Counted from the first letter of the stretch, positions 45,300-56,649 are shown. The stretch is DNA of 64,000 bases from Sorex araneus (GCF_027595985.1 NC_073306.1:79626977-79690976); one strand, 5' to 3'. Translations and numbers: made by a program. Notes: a model not told the origin generated them from the letters alone.

Positions 45300-45680
45300 G
45301 CCTTGTTCTCCCTTTTGGAGAACCTGACAAGCTACCAAGAGTCTATTGCCCACACAGGAGAGCCTTGCAAGCTCCCCATGGTTTATTCATATCCCAAATA
45401 CAGTAAAAGATATATACATACCTTCGGAGAGCCCAGCAAGCTACTGAGAATATCCTGCTCACACGGCAGAGCCTGGCAAGCTACCCATGGCGTATTTGAT
45501 ATGCCAAAACAGTAATGATAAGTCTCATTCCCCTGACCCAGAAAAAACCTCCAATCATTGGGAAAGACAAGGAGAGGCTGCTAAAATCTCAGGGCTGAGT
45601 GTAATAGAGATGTTACTGGTGCCCACTCTAGCAAACAGATTAACAATAGAATGAGAGTTATACAGTGATACAGTGCTTTA
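45300..45680 (+). mobile_element. Long RTE-tailed SINE variant with duplicated core
   Basis: The core 'ggagagcc...gcaagctacc...' occurs twice in tandem (about 45318-45415 and 45424-45510). The RTE-derived tail follows ('gagatgttactggtgcccac') and ends in 'gatacagtg' repeats. The tRNA head is absent. Confidence 0.8.
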
Positions 45681-45747
45681 GATTTCAAACTATGAGGGAG
45701 GAAAAAAGAATTTTGTGAAGCTTCATCTTTTAAAATTTAAATTTATT

Positions 45748-45926
45748 ATTATTTGTTTTGGCTTTGGGGGATCACACCCTACAATACTCAGGGGTTATTC
45801 TTGCCTCTGCACTCAGGAATTACTCCTGGTCTTGCTCAGGAGACCATATTGGATGCCGGGGATTGAATTCGGGTCCACCCCGTGCAAGGCAAATACCCTC
45901 ACACCGTGCTATTGCTCCAGCCCCTA
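45748..45926 (-). mobile_element. SOR SINE, poly-A class (antisense)
   Basis: Full-length but mutated. Eroded TSD-like 'aagcttcatctttt' / 'aagctgtatctttt' occurs at about 45719 and 45928. Confidence 0.9.
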
Positions 45927-46504
45927 AAGCTGTATCTTTTTAAAGGCATATGCAACCTTTTAAGAACAATAATCGCACATAATTTCCAGTGAGCTAATAA
46001 AAGTACTTATTTTCTAAAAAGAAAACAAAATAGTCACACATGAGTTCTAGGAAAGCTTGCGACTTTGAGGGGTTGATGTCACTTTTCACTATTTCAATAG
46101 TGAAAAATTCCCTGTCAATACTGGGAAGTCGAGTTTGACAAGAGTTTCAGTGTCAAAATTTAGTAGGAATGTTCATCAAGTGGGGCTCACCCCTCCCCAG
46201 AGCCCAAAGGCTATGCACACAACATCCTACCAGCTACCCCACACCAGGAGACCACAAGGATCCAGATAGCACTCTCAGTACTTACAGTGGATTCCTGGAG
46301 AGATAGAATTTAACAGTCTCCATTTCTTTCATTTGCCTGGAGGCTCTAATATAGAGTTCTTGATCAGACTGAGTCCTTTGGAGAGGCTCCTTAATTTGAA
46401 ATGAGTCCCCCCACCCCAGAGCCAACATCAGGTGCTCACAGGACAATAGAGTTGCATGCTTCCCTGCAATGCACTTTGCATCCTTGAGCACTCAAGGGGG
46501 TAAC

Positions 46505-47460
46505 CTTAATGAGCACAAAATATTCATCTCTAATAAGAACATGCTGTCATAATCACCCTCCATGTGATAAATATCCTAGAGGTTTTCTCTTTGTTAGGTT
46601 AATGCTTTTCCACAAGATAATTTAACCAATTCTCTAAAAAAAATAATCACACGTTATCAGGACCCAATATAATAATATGGTGGGCTGAATTTTTTTTTAA
46701 TGTTTTGAGTCTTCCTTAAACAAATCCCATCCAAATAAATGCTTCCTTTTTGAGCTGGCACCAAAGCCTGTGTTGTTCGTCGTAATCAAGCTCCCAGTTG
46801 GCTAACTTCTCATCTAACAGTATGTCTTCTGATTTCATTTGAGCAAAATTTATCATCCACAAGCAAAGGCAGAAAATGTGTGAATGTCTAAAGCTTATGT
46901 AAATTAAGAGGCCATGCACGCTGGTCCTAAAAATAGTAGATAATTATAGGCATTTCTTTCCCATACAATAATTATAGGCCTCCTGTCATCTTTTTCTATT
47001 CTGTATAAGGTCACAGTAGTATTATACAAAATTTACAGTATATTACAAGTTAAAAACACAATAATTAGCAACTGTGCATCTTCGGCACCAGTGATGAATG
47101 TTCACAGTAAAAGTTTAAAAAAAAAAAAAGAAAAAGAGCATTATTTGTTTTATGTGGACAGTACACACTTAAATTTAATCATCAACTCCTGCTACCCAAT
47201 AGGCAATATTCTCTCACTATTATAATGCTATTTGCCAAGATCATACGACACCCTTGGGCTAAATTCATCCTTAACGAAGAGATAGGAAGCCAAATCTCTC
47301 ATCGTCATCTCAACCAGGTGCACCATATTATTTTAAATTTAATAATTCTGTTGAACATATTGAATGATAATGAGCCAGCTTAGAAAAAGTGCCACGAATT
47401 ATTTTGACCATTATGATCAACATCTGATTTGGGGGAGAGAAAAAAATCCTCTCGCTAAAT
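46505..47460. promoter_or_regulatory. Candidate conserved non-coding block
   Basis: Nearly 1 kb without recognisable repeats. AT-rich, with homeodomain-like 'aataattag' (47062), repeated 'ataattataggc' (46940 and 46968), 'atgtaaattaagagg' and 'aaatatcctagagg'. The texture recalls deeply conserved enhancers, but conservation is untested. Confidence 0.3.
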
Positions 47461-47962
47461 AATATGGGCTGCTCAAAGGGCTGCTTCTGTTATATACAGC
47501 ATGGGGTGGGAGGGGTGCCATGTTTATTTATGTCAATCATGGAGGGGAGAAAAAGAGATGGATATTATGATTCAATAGAAAACATGTTTTTTAAAAAAAG
47601 TTATACTCAGCTCTTAATTACCCATACTAATGGAAATAAAGTGGCACAAATAATACAGAATGACAGCATAGAACTACCATTTGTATTCTGCCTAAGGAAA
47701 AACTATCAGAGAACAATATACTCTCAGGTCAGCCTTTCTGGACTCTGTCATGTTGTCAACATTGTTTTAAGAAGGATGAGGATATAGCAAGAATAGGGCA
47801 AGAGAAACTTCTCGAAGTCCAGAATCCTCTATCACAAAACCCACATGAGGTTGCCTGTGTCCTCTGGTTAGCTCAGCTGTTTCCTGTCTCTGACTAGAAC
47901 AATTTTTTCTCCATTTGCCATGCTGGGGACCAACCTATCATACAAATAAAAACGTTCTCCAG
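47461..47962. other. Unique intergenic sequence
   Basis: A 107-codon plus frame (47464-47787) has no recognised domain. No repeat. Confidence 0.4.
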
Positions 47963-48164
47963 GGGGCTGGAGCGATAGCACAGCGGGTAGGGCACTTGCC
48001 TTGCACATGGCCAACCCAGATTCAATTCCCAGCATCCCATGTGGCCTCCGAGCACTGTCAGGAGTAATTCCTGAGTGCAGAGCCAAGAGTTACCCCTGTG
48101 CATCACCAGGTGTGACCCAAAAAAAGCAAAAAAAAAATAAATCAAAAACAAAAACAATAACAAC
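47963..48164 (+). mobile_element. SOR SINE, poly-A class
   Basis: Full-length with a long CAAA/AAC tail. TSD-like 'gttctccag' at 47954-47962 and 48169-48177. Confidence 0.95.
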
Positions 48165-48361
48165 AAAAGTTCTCCAGTCTATAGCTATGCCCACTCAGAG
48201 TTGAAGATTGGATATTCCCAGGAGAGAAGTGAGAGCTAAGGGAGAGAAGTGAGAGCTGACCGGACACTCTGCAAGAACCTTATTGCAGGATCAATAGGCA
48301 TGCCCCTACTGCTCCCATCACTGAGAGAACAGAGGAGAGAGAGATTAAGATTGGTCCTGAA

Positions 48362-48655
48362 GATTGAAGAAATAGGACAGCAGATAAGGTACTTGTCTTG
48401 AATGCAGCCGACCTGAGTTTTATCAGGTGTGTCCAACCCTATGCCCCACAGGAAGGAAGGAAGGAAGGAAGGAAGGAAGGAAGGAAGGAAGGAAGGAAGG
48501 AAGGAAGGAAGGAAGGAAGGAAGGAAGGAAGGAAGGAAGGAAGGAAGGAAGGAAGGAAGGAAGGAAGGAAGGAAGGAAGGAAGGAAGCCAATCTTGGTTT
48601 GATTCTTTGGCACTGCATTGTACCCTGAACATTGTCTAAAACAACCCCCTTCCTA
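48362..48655 (+). mobile_element. SOR-type SINE interrupted by a GGAA repeat
   Basis: Head-like part 'aggacagcagataaggtac' at 48375, (GGAA)n at 48451-48587, then SINE-like 'ccaatcttggtttgattc' and 'attgtaccctgaacattg'. The microsatellite lies within the SINE. Confidence 0.65.
48451..48587. repeat. (GGAA)n simple repeat
   Basis: About 34 perfect GGAA/AAGG units. Confidence 0.98.
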
Positions 48656-48682
48656 GCCTGTATCACTGGTTTAAGAAGAAGC

Positions 48683-49110
48683 CTGGATGAGGGGGAAAGG
48701 CAGTTGGGATAGAAAAGGGACTACTATGACAAAGATACAAAGATAGTTGGAAATGATCACTCTGGATAAGAACTGCACGCTGAAAGTAGGTAAAGGAACA
48801 ATCATGATAACCCCTCAATATCTGTATGGCAAACCATAATGTCCAAAATGAGAGGAAATGCAAGTGTGTGTGAGTGTGAGAGAGAGAGTGTGTGAGAGAG
48901 AGAGAAAGAGAGAGAGAAAAAAAAAAGTTCCTGCCATAGACGCAGACTGGGTGTGGGGGGTGGGCGGAGGGAAACTAGAGTCATTGGTGGTGGGAAATGT
49001 ATACTGGTGGAGGGATGGGTGTTGGAACATTGTATGACTGAAACCTGATCATGAACAGCTTTGTAGCTGTGCATCTCACAGTGACTCAATTAAAAAAAAT
49101 GTTAAAAAAT
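48683..49110 (+). mobile_element. L1-like 3'-end unit (non-coding)
   Basis: Begins 'atgagggggaaaggcagttg', passes 'gcacgctgaaagtaggt', a GT/GA-rich purine patch, 'ggtggtgggaaatgtatac' and 'tggtggagggatgggtg', and ends 'gtgactcaattaaaaaa'. The 5' start matches the minus-strand unit ending at about 52560. Confidence 0.75.
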
Positions 49111-49774
49111 AATAAAGTGGTGCCTGGGACTTTCATTGGTCCAGGCAGAGTGAGACTGCGTCAGCTGGAAATGCTGGGACAGGGAGGACGTTAGCCTTGG
49201 AGGCTGCTGCAATCAGCTGGGGTCAACCCTTTCCACTAACACCCACAAGGCAGAAGGTAGAACAGTCTAACACACACAGTTCTCTGGAGACCTCAGGAGC
49301 GGTGCCTAAAGCTTCCTCCCACATATTGCAGTGATATCACCAATAATTCCCTCCACCTTTTAAAGTCCTTTTCTATTTTGCAATTGACAGCATTCTAAGG
49401 GACTATTTCCCCAATGCCTTTGAAACCTTCACTTCTCTCTATTCCCTCTATATACCCCTGCACCGAGGAACTGCATTTCCTCCTGGGACCATTGCAACAG
49501 CCTTCCAATTTGTCTGCCTGCTTTCTTCTAACTTCATTTTTTCTTTTCTTTTCTTTTCTGCTTTTCTTCTAACTTCATTCACCACAGATTCTCCACAGGT
49601 AGACAACATGATCTTGGGGGCAAAATGTGATTAAATCACTTCCCAGCTGTGAGTCTTTTAATGACTTGTTACAAAGATTAGAATAAATTCCATGTCCCTA
49701 ACACAGCATCCTATATCCTCTGGGATTTGGTCCCTAACCACCTTCAACACCCTCATCTCAGCTCAGTGACTCTT

Positions 49775-49950
49775 CTTCTTTTTTTTTTTAAATGGGTCAC
49801 ACCCAGCAGTGCACAGAAGTCATTCCTGGCACTGCACTCAGAAATTACCCCTGGCGGTGCTCAGGGGACCATATGGGATGCTGGGAATTGAACCCGGGTC
49901 GGCCGCGTGCAAGGCAAATGCCGTACTGGTTGTGCTATCACTCCAGCCCC
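49775..49950 (-). mobile_element. SOR SINE, poly-A class (antisense) with 10-bp TSD
   Basis: Full-length. TSD 'agtgactctt' at 49765-49774 and 49951-49960. Confidence 0.95.
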
Positions 49951-50155
49951 AGTGACTCTTGGTCTCTAGAATCCAAACACAACAGGGCAGAAGAGTCCCC
50001 TCAACAGGCTGTGCTCAGGCAGACAATGCATACAGTTCACTCCCTACCACCGCGGGTAACCCCCCCCACACCCCAGCACCACCAGGAATCTCCCCTGATC
50101 ACCGCTGGGTACGGTGCAAAATGCCAAAAAAGAATTTTTTAAAAATGAAGTCGAG

Positions 50156-50330
50156 GGGGCTGGATCAATAACACAGCGGGTAGGGCATTTGCCTTGCACT
50201 TGGCCAACCAGAATTTGATTCCCAGCATCTCATACGGTCCCCTGAGCACCAGCAGGGGTGATTCCTGAATGCAGAGCCAGGAGTAACCCCTGTGCATCAC
50301 CAGGAGTGACCCAAAAAGCAAAAAAATTTA
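50156..50330 (+). mobile_element. SOR SINE, poly-A class
   Basis: Full-length. Imperfect TSD 'aaaaatgaagtcgag' / 'aaaaataaagtcaag' at 50141-50155 and 50331-50345. A weak 3' fragment of another copy lies at about 50070-50135. Confidence 0.94.
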
Positions 50331-50485
50331 AAAAATAAAGTCAAGGTACAAGGTACACAATTCCTTGAAGTCACCCACATTCTTTTCTGACTTCGGTCTT
50401 TTGTATAAGCTGCTCCATCTGCCTAGAATGGACTGTCTCCCCCAGCCAATGACCAAGCACTCTGCTCTGACATAGATACCCACAC

Positions 50486-50632
50486 TGCCTTTTCCCCCAG
50501 CATGCAAGGCCGGCTTTTTATTGTAGCACTGTCGTCCTGCTGTTCATTGGTTTGTTCAAGTGGGCACCAGTAACATCTCCATTGTGAGACTTATTGTTTT
50601 TGGCATATTGAATACACCATGGGTAGCTTGCC
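50486..50632 (-). mobile_element. Chimeric element piece: RTE-tailed SINE joined to L1-like unit
   Basis: Minus strand: the 3' half of an RTE-tailed SINE ends at 50522 and continues without a break into 'gccggccttgcatgctgggg', the beginning of the L1-like unit, which stops at 50486. The same junction is present at 52536-52571. Confidence 0.8.
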
Positions 50633-50639
50633 ACATGTA

Positions 50640-50705
50640 TATACACACTCACACACAGACACACACAGTCACACACGTACCACACTCACATACACCATAT
50701 CACAT
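50640..50705. repeat. (CA)-rich repeat
   Basis: Degenerate CACACT/CACACA/CACAGT units. Confidence 0.85.
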
Positions 50706-51076
50706 GTGAACACACAGTTCTGCCTTGGTCACCCTTTGGATAGCAATATTTTCCTCATAGAAGCCTTCAATTGTGGGTCCTCCTGTCCTGTGTCCCCACT
50801 CTTCTCTTTGTGCCTCCATCACAACACCCTCACACTTGCAATCACTTATTCATCTGGCTGCTTCCTGCCATATCTCTCCTCACTGGTGTGTAATCATCAT
50901 CCACCAAGCACAGCCTTGAACCTAGTAGGTCCTCAGTAAATGTGTTAATAAAATAACCAAGATGAATATAAATTCTGCTATGGCACCATTTATCTATATA
51001 AGCCTGATCAAATTACTTAACCTCCTTCAGCTTCCACTTATTTATCTTTTAAAAAAAAAAGCAAATGGTAAGACAG

Positions 51077-51327
51077 CAGCACTGCACTGTAGCACTGTCA
51101 TCCCATTGTCCACAGATTTGCTCGAGTGGGCACCAATCATGTCTCCATTGTGAGACTTGTTGTTACTGTTTTGGCATATTGAATTCGTCACAGGTAGCTT
51201 GCCAGGCTCTGCCGTGCAGGTGAGATACTCTCGGTAGCTTGCCGGGCTCTCCAAGAGGGATGGAGGAATCGAACCCACGTTCGCCGCATACAAGGCAAAC
51301 GCCCTACCCTCTGCTATTGCTCCAGTC
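51077..51327 (-). mobile_element. RTE-tailed SINE (tRNA head), antisense, with 11-bp TSD
   Basis: Complete copy: head complement at the right ('gctattgctccag'), body, and RTE-derived tail complement ('gggcaccaatcatgtctcc'). TSD 'tggtaagacag' at 51066-51076 and 51328-51338. Confidence 0.95.
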
Positions 51328-51367
51328 TGGTAAGACAGTATACAGGGTAATTTAATAAGACTTCATT

Positions 51368-51600
51368 AGGGGCTGAGGAGACAGCCCAGTTGTCAAGATT
51401 CAAACCGCAGCACCCTGTGACCACTGAGCACTCTCCAGGTGGCCCTGGGGGGCCCTGACCACCACCAGTGTGACTGTGGTGGTACTCAGCACTTCAGGGA
51501 CTGAGCACTAAACGATGCATCCTTAATAACCAAGTATTACAGAGAATGAGCCCTGGGATCCTCTGAGCACTGATTGCAAAAACCCCCAAAATTAAATTTA
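51368..51600 (+). mobile_element. Old SOR-type SINE
   Basis: 'ggggctgaggagacagccc' head and a C/A-rich tail. The middle is diverged. Confidence 0.6.
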
Positions 51601-51845
51601 AACACATAGGGAGTGATGATAAATCTCCAGTTCATAGGATATTCCAAGGAGTCGAAATCTCTCTCTAGGTCTCAACTAGTGAAAAGAACCTTAGGAACAA
51701 GTAAGTGGTCATGAGAGATTTTGAACCCCCAATAACACCAGATGAGAGAATGCACTTCTGGCATCAGAGAATCCTTGAAAAGGTGCCAGGATAACCATGG
51801 CATCCCTAGAAGCTGCAAGAATGTGTGAGCAAAAGGGCATGTGAG

Positions 51846-52015
51846 GGGCCAGAGAGACACTACAGCAGGTAGAGTGTGTGATCACAGGCAGCCAATCCAG
51901 GTTCAATCCTCAGCATCCCGTATGGTCTTCTGAGTCCACCAGGAGTGATCCCTGAGCACAGAATCTGGAGTAATTCCTGAGCATTGCTAGGTGTGGCCCT
52001 CCCCATGCACCACCC
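51846..52015 (+). mobile_element. SOR-type SINE (diverged)
   Basis: 'ggggccagagagacactac' head, 'gtgatccctgagcacagaa' body, 'gcattgctaggtgtggccc' end. Confidence 0.85.
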
Positions 52016-52189
52016 TCCCTCAGATATGCACAAATAAAAAGAGCAGGTGAACCCAGTGGATAAACCTATGACTTATTCCTCCTCTAACCCAAAGCACTAA
52101 ATTAAGAAACATATCTCTACTGTCATTTCACTAATTCGAGTTCTACAAAGTAGCCTTCATTTAACATTTTATTCACATTTTTTGAAGGA

Positions 52190-52800
52190 AATAATTTTTA
52201 AAAATTTTTTATTAGTGAATCACCGTGAAGTACAGTTACAGACTTACAAACTTTCGTGCTTACATTTCAGTTATACAATGGTCGAGTGCGCATCCCTCTA
52301 CCAGTGTCCATTTTCTACCACCAGTGGTCCCAGCATCCCTCCCATCACCCTGGCCCCATCCTCTCCCCACCTTACCCCACCTCTGTGGCAGGGCATTCCC
52401 TTTTGCTCTCTCTCCTTTTGGGTGTTGTGGTTTGCAGTAAAGTGGTTCGGTCTATAGTCTACTTCAGCTCGCATCTCCCATTCTAAACGGGTCCTCCTAG
52501 CACCTTTACTTGGTGGTCCCTTCTCTACCTGAGCTGCCTTTTCCCCCAGCATGCAAGGCCAGCTTCTTATTGTAGCACTGTCATCCCGTTGTTCATTGGT
52601 TTGCTCAAGTGGACACCAGTAACATCTCCATTGTGAGACTTATTGTTTTTGGCATATCGAATACACGATGGGTAGCTTGCCAGGCTCTGCCATGCAGGAG
52701 GGATACTCTCAGTAGCTTGCTGCACTCTCCAAGAGGGAATTAGGAATCAAACCCGGGTTGGCTGCATGCAAGGCAAATGCCTTACCCACTGTGCTATCAA
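52190..52800 (-). mobile_element. Chimeric composite: RTE-tailed SINE + L1-like unit
   Basis: Minus strand from 52800: a tRNA-like head remnant ('gcaaggcaaatgccttaccc' complement), the SINE body and an RTE-derived tail to 52571. It continues directly into the L1-like unit (52560-52215), which ends with 'cacggtgattcac' and an A-rich tail. It joins a tRNA head, an RTE tail and an L1 3' end in one line, with the same junction as 50486-50522. Confidence 0.75.
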
Positions 52801-52849
52801 GGGCATGGTCTCTCTGCTTGTTCTTTTAGTTATTGTTTTTGTTGTTTGT

Positions 52850-52925
52850 TCTGGCAGAGTTGGGTGCTGAACTTGGCCTCACACTCAGAAGGATATGCTC
52901 AACCGTGGAGCTGCGTCCCTAGCCT
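52850..52925 (-). mobile_element. Possible second tRNA-derived SINE (antisense)
   Basis: 'ggtgctgaacttggcctcac' and 'gctgcgtccctagcc' read on the minus strand as a tRNA-like head different from SOR. Weak. Confidence 0.35.
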
Positions 52926-53009
52926 GTCTCATTTCTCTCTCAGAGAATATATATTTCCTCATAGAATTTCTGATTTGAGGCTCAGTTTTCTATTTTTTTT
53001 AATTTTTAT

Positions 53010-53065
53010 CACCCCCACCAGATTGTAAGTTCCCAGAGGGGAGATAACTTTAATGTTTTGTACTT
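53010..53065 (+). mobile_element. Possible L2/MIR 3' fragment
   Basis: 'agattgtaagttcccagagg' is a motif common in L2/MIR-type 3' sequences. Confidence 0.4.
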
Positions 53066-54371
53066 TTTTTTTTTTTACAGAACTCAGACCAATACCTGCT
53101 GCAACTTTGTTCTTTGCTGTTACATGGTTATCTGCTGAACAAATAAATGATGAGAGAAGAAAGCAGCATCTGCAATCAAACAATACCCAAGTTAAGCTAA
53201 GAATTCAGAAAGACTTAAATTTCTCTGTTCCTCACTTTGCATTTACAGATCTGGGAACTGATGGTGGACATGCCTGCAGCCCAGTACAGAGTGGCCCTTT
53301 GGTGGGTAAAGACCTACTTTCCCCAACTCCTGAACTGCTGTTTGGTTTTTGCAGTGCCCACTGTGTGTGACCTTATTTATAATAGAAATTAGAGGAGTTC
53401 TAAGTTCAAGTTGGATGGGACAAATGCATTCCTTTGACTTAATGTTATAACATTTTATCAGCCACATAAAAAGTGAAATATCTGTGTTCATTTGCTGTTT
53501 GAGAAGCTTTTTCAACGTGTATACAGGAGCTCTGTCAGCTGCTAACTGGTGATCCTTTCTTGACACCCTTTCCCAAGAGTATTGCATAGATAAACACACT
53601 CTATTTGAACAAGACCAATGACAGCAAAATTGCGTGCTTGTCTCTAAAAAGACTCTAATAATGTGCACCAAGGGAGAGGCCCGTGGTCTGACAGACTTTT
53701 TTTCCCCAGTGTAAACCATAAAATCCACTGCAGTAGCCAGAATAAAGCAGTTTAAAGTGCATCCCCAGTTAATTATACCCAAAGAGTAATAATAAAATCA
53801 ACTATTAAATTTTAAAACTTCCTCTTTAAAGTATTAAATATGTGCAATGCAGTTAAATTCCTCACAACAATGCTTTCCCTCACTCTGCTGGCTTATAAGA
53901 AGAACAGTTTATGCAAACTCTTCCAGTGTGATAGGAAGAGGATGTATTTTTCCTGGGAAGGAATATTTCAAATCAACCCTTTGTTTCTGCCAGATGCCTA
54001 TGGCTTGTTAAATAACCAAGTGTTCCATGGGAACATTTACTTAATAAAGGGATATAACTGAGTCACAAATTCTTTACAACTGACAGAACTTGACCCCTAA
54101 AATTACGAAATTGAAACCAGAGATTGTTTGAGCTCTCATCCAGTGTTTGGGCCTTAACTCAATTGTTTCGTTGGGTTTCAAGATGCAGGCATTCTCTGGC
54201 TTTTGAAATGTGGCCCTTTGAGAATGTAAGTCCACACCAGTAGGAAAGGCCTTACAGTACCTTATATCCACCTGAGAACGTGCTCAACAACCCGGATTCG
54301 GCAGAAATAATCCAGGGACTTGTGATTATCTAGCAACTCAGACTCTTCCCACAGAGTTTGATTGAATAGCT
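53066..54371. other. Unique sequence with a long open minus frame
   Basis: A 179-codon minus-strand frame (53243-53782) is the longest outside repeats. It has no recognised domain or codon signal. A frame of this length is expected about once by chance in a window this size. Part may be conserved non-coding DNA. Confidence 0.35.
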
Positions 54372-54387
54372 AAGAATATGCTCCCTT

Positions 54388-54575
54388 GGGGCTGGAGAGA
54401 TAGCACAGCGGGTAGGGCGTTTGCCTTGCACGTGGCCGACCCAGGTTCAAATCCCAGCATCCCATATGGTCCCCTGAGCACAGCCAGGGGTAATTCCTGA
54501 GTGAAAAGCCAGGAGTAACCCCTGTGCATCGCCAGGTGTGACCCAAAAAGCAAAAAAAAAAAAAAAAAAAAAAAA
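54388..54575 (+). mobile_element. SOR SINE, poly-A class, with 16-bp TSD
   Basis: Very young-looking copy with a pure A tail of about 27. TSD 'aagaatatgctccctt' at 54372-54387 and 54576-54591. Confidence 0.98.
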
Positions 54576-54949
54576 AAGAATATGCTCCCTTTGGTCAACT
54601 CAGTGTCAGAGGGAAGAAGGATTAAACTGCCCAGTGGAAGAAAAATCAGATCAAGAGGATCCAGGCAGTGGCTGCTGACTTGTACCTACCTCAGTGCTCT
54701 TTGCTTCTGTTCCCTATTTGAAGACAACTCTGACTCTGGGAATACTGAGAAGGGTAGCCTGCTGGCTTCCTGCCACACCCAGAGGAGAATGGAACACTGC
54801 TGACTTGAGGGAGAGAGGTTTGACTGAGGACACCAGGCTTGGAAGCTTGAGAGAAAGAATTGTGTCAGTAACCTCATCAGATTTCTGACCTGGCAAACAA
54901 ATGAATATACACAAGGAACCCTATCTGAGCCCATAGGCATACGAAAAAA

Positions 54950-55735
54950 TGTGGTTTTTGTCACTGACTATCAGGGACATGCAAATCAAAAATACAATGA
55001 GGTATCTCAAACCAGTGCAAATTGCATATATCAAAAAGACAAAAAAACAACCACTGTTGGTGGGAATGTGATGATGGATATTGCCACCATCCACTGGTGG
55101 TGGGACTATGTTGTCTGGTTCAGTCTCTATGGAAAGAAATTTAGATTTTTTTTCATAAAAGTAAGAATAGAAGCTCCATTATGACTCAGCATTTCACTTC
55201 TTGGTATCTATCCCCAAAAAACAAAAGCATTAATTCAATAAGATTTATGCATACCTATGTTCATTGCAGTGCTCAATCTAGTAGCCAGAATACTAAAGCA
55301 ATCTAAATGTCCAACAACAGATAAATGGACAAAAAAATGTGTGATACATACTTAATAGGATACTATGTAGCTCTAAGAAAAGGTGAAACCATTCAATTCT
55401 CTGCAACATGGATGGAACTGGAGGGTATTGTGTTAAGTGAAGTCAGTCCGAGGGAGAAGAACAAACACTGAATGATCTCACTCACCTGTGGATTATTGTT
55501 AGACTAAAGGAGAAAGACAGTATCTATAAACTCAAACCTTAAAGGCAAAGTGGGGAGGGAAAAGACGAGCAATGACTGGACTTAGAGGTGACACACAAGC
55601 ACACTGGTGGAAGATCTTGGGCACTTTGGTGGTGGAGGTGGTAGAATGCAGTAACTTGGCATATCAACACGATATATTTGGGCTCTAATATAACCATCTA
55701 ACCTAAACCACAATAAAAATTTTAAAATGAGTAGT
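54950..55735 (+). mobile_element. Old L1 ORF2 end + 3'UTR
   Basis: 'gacatgcaaatcaaaaatac', 'ccactgttggtgggaatgtg', 'ctccattatgactcagcatt', 'gttcattgcagtgctcaat' and 'ggatactatgtagctctaag' follow the end of L1 ORF2 in order. Multiple frameshifts and stops are present. It is a different, older subfamily from the L1s at 12076 and 58681 and has no G-run cluster. Confidence 0.9.
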
Positions 55736-55968
55736 CAAACAAAAAACAAAAAAGCCCATCTGGAGATGTCTCAGGTGAACAGAAAACCAAAGCTGCAAGA
55801 AGACAAGGAAAGCAGCAATGGAGCAGTGGGTGAGGGTGGGTCTCCCTTGCTGGCCCATAAGGCAGAGGCAGATAGAAGTTGGGCGACCTCCTTCCTAGTA
55901 GGACTGCAGGGGGTACAAGGCACATAGGATTTCAGGGAGTTTCTGGAGGAGACAGTTGAAGTAGATTG

Positions 55969-55970
<2 letters not shown>

Positions 55971-56022
<52 letters not shown>
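55971..56022. repeat. (GT)n simple repeat
   Basis: About 26 GT units. Confidence 0.98.
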
Positions 56023-56026
<4 letters not shown>

Positions 56027-56199
56027 TGGGGTGAAGTGGAGGCCCAGGAAGGAGGGCCTACTCTGAAGCCATGCATTCTCCTAAGCACTCTAAAAAAAAA
56101 AGACTCACTTTTAATGATCCCCCTGCTTTACAAAGAAGGTAACTGAGATTAGGTCATATCCGGGACAGATCTTGGGGAAAAGAAGAAAGAAATTTAGGG

Positions 56200-56380
56200 G
56201 GAGGGCAATTCATGGCAATAGTACAACAGGTAGGCATTTGCTTTGCACACGGCTAACCTGGGTTTGATTTTCAGCATTCCATACAGTCCCCTAAGCACTG
56301 CCAGGGGTAATTCCTGAGTGCAGAGTCAGGAGTAACCCCTGAGCATCACCACCAGGTGTGATCCAAAAGAGAAAAAAAAT
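56200..56380 (+). mobile_element. SOR SINE, poly-A class
   Basis: 'ggcaatagtacaacaggtagg' context head, 'acagtcccctaagcactgc', and a small CAC duplication in 'catcaccaccagg'. Confidence 0.9.
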
Positions 56381-56437
56381 GAAAATAATTTTGGTCTAAA
56401 GCAGTCTGGCTCTAAATTCTCCATTAAACATCTATTA

Positions 56438-56607
56438 GGGGCACTGTAGCGACAGTACAACATGCCTGCACACCACTGACTGGGGTTAAATCCCCAGCAT
56501 TCTATATAGTCCCTCGTGCACCACCTGGGGTAATTCCTGAGTGTAGAAACCAGGAATAACCCCTGAGCATCACCGGATGTTGTTCCCCTGCCACCCCCCA
56601 AAAAAAT
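56438..56607 (+). mobile_element. SOR-type SINE (diverged)
   Basis: 'aggggcactgtagcgacag' head, 'ataacccctgagcatcacc' end, C-then-A tail. Confidence 0.85.
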
Positions 56608-56649
56608 GTATTAAGAGATTCTGGCTGTGAAGCTATAACTTGGAAAGGA

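Larger units (their letters stand above)
49360..50955 (+). mobile_element. L2 LINE 3' part, split by insertions
   Basis: The order 'gattaaatcacttcccagc', 'taaattccatgtcccta', 'gggatttggtccctaacc', 'ctgctccatctgcctagaatgg' and 'cctagtaggtcctcagtaaa' follows the L2 non-LTR 3' end. SINEs at 49775-49950 and 50156-50330 and a chimeric piece at 50486-50632 interrupt it. No coding capacity. Confidence 0.75.

Noticed and set aside
53243..53782. 179-codon minus-strand open frame as a gene
   Set aside because: No domain, codon signal or exon context. A frame of this length is expected about once by chance in six frames of 64 kb.
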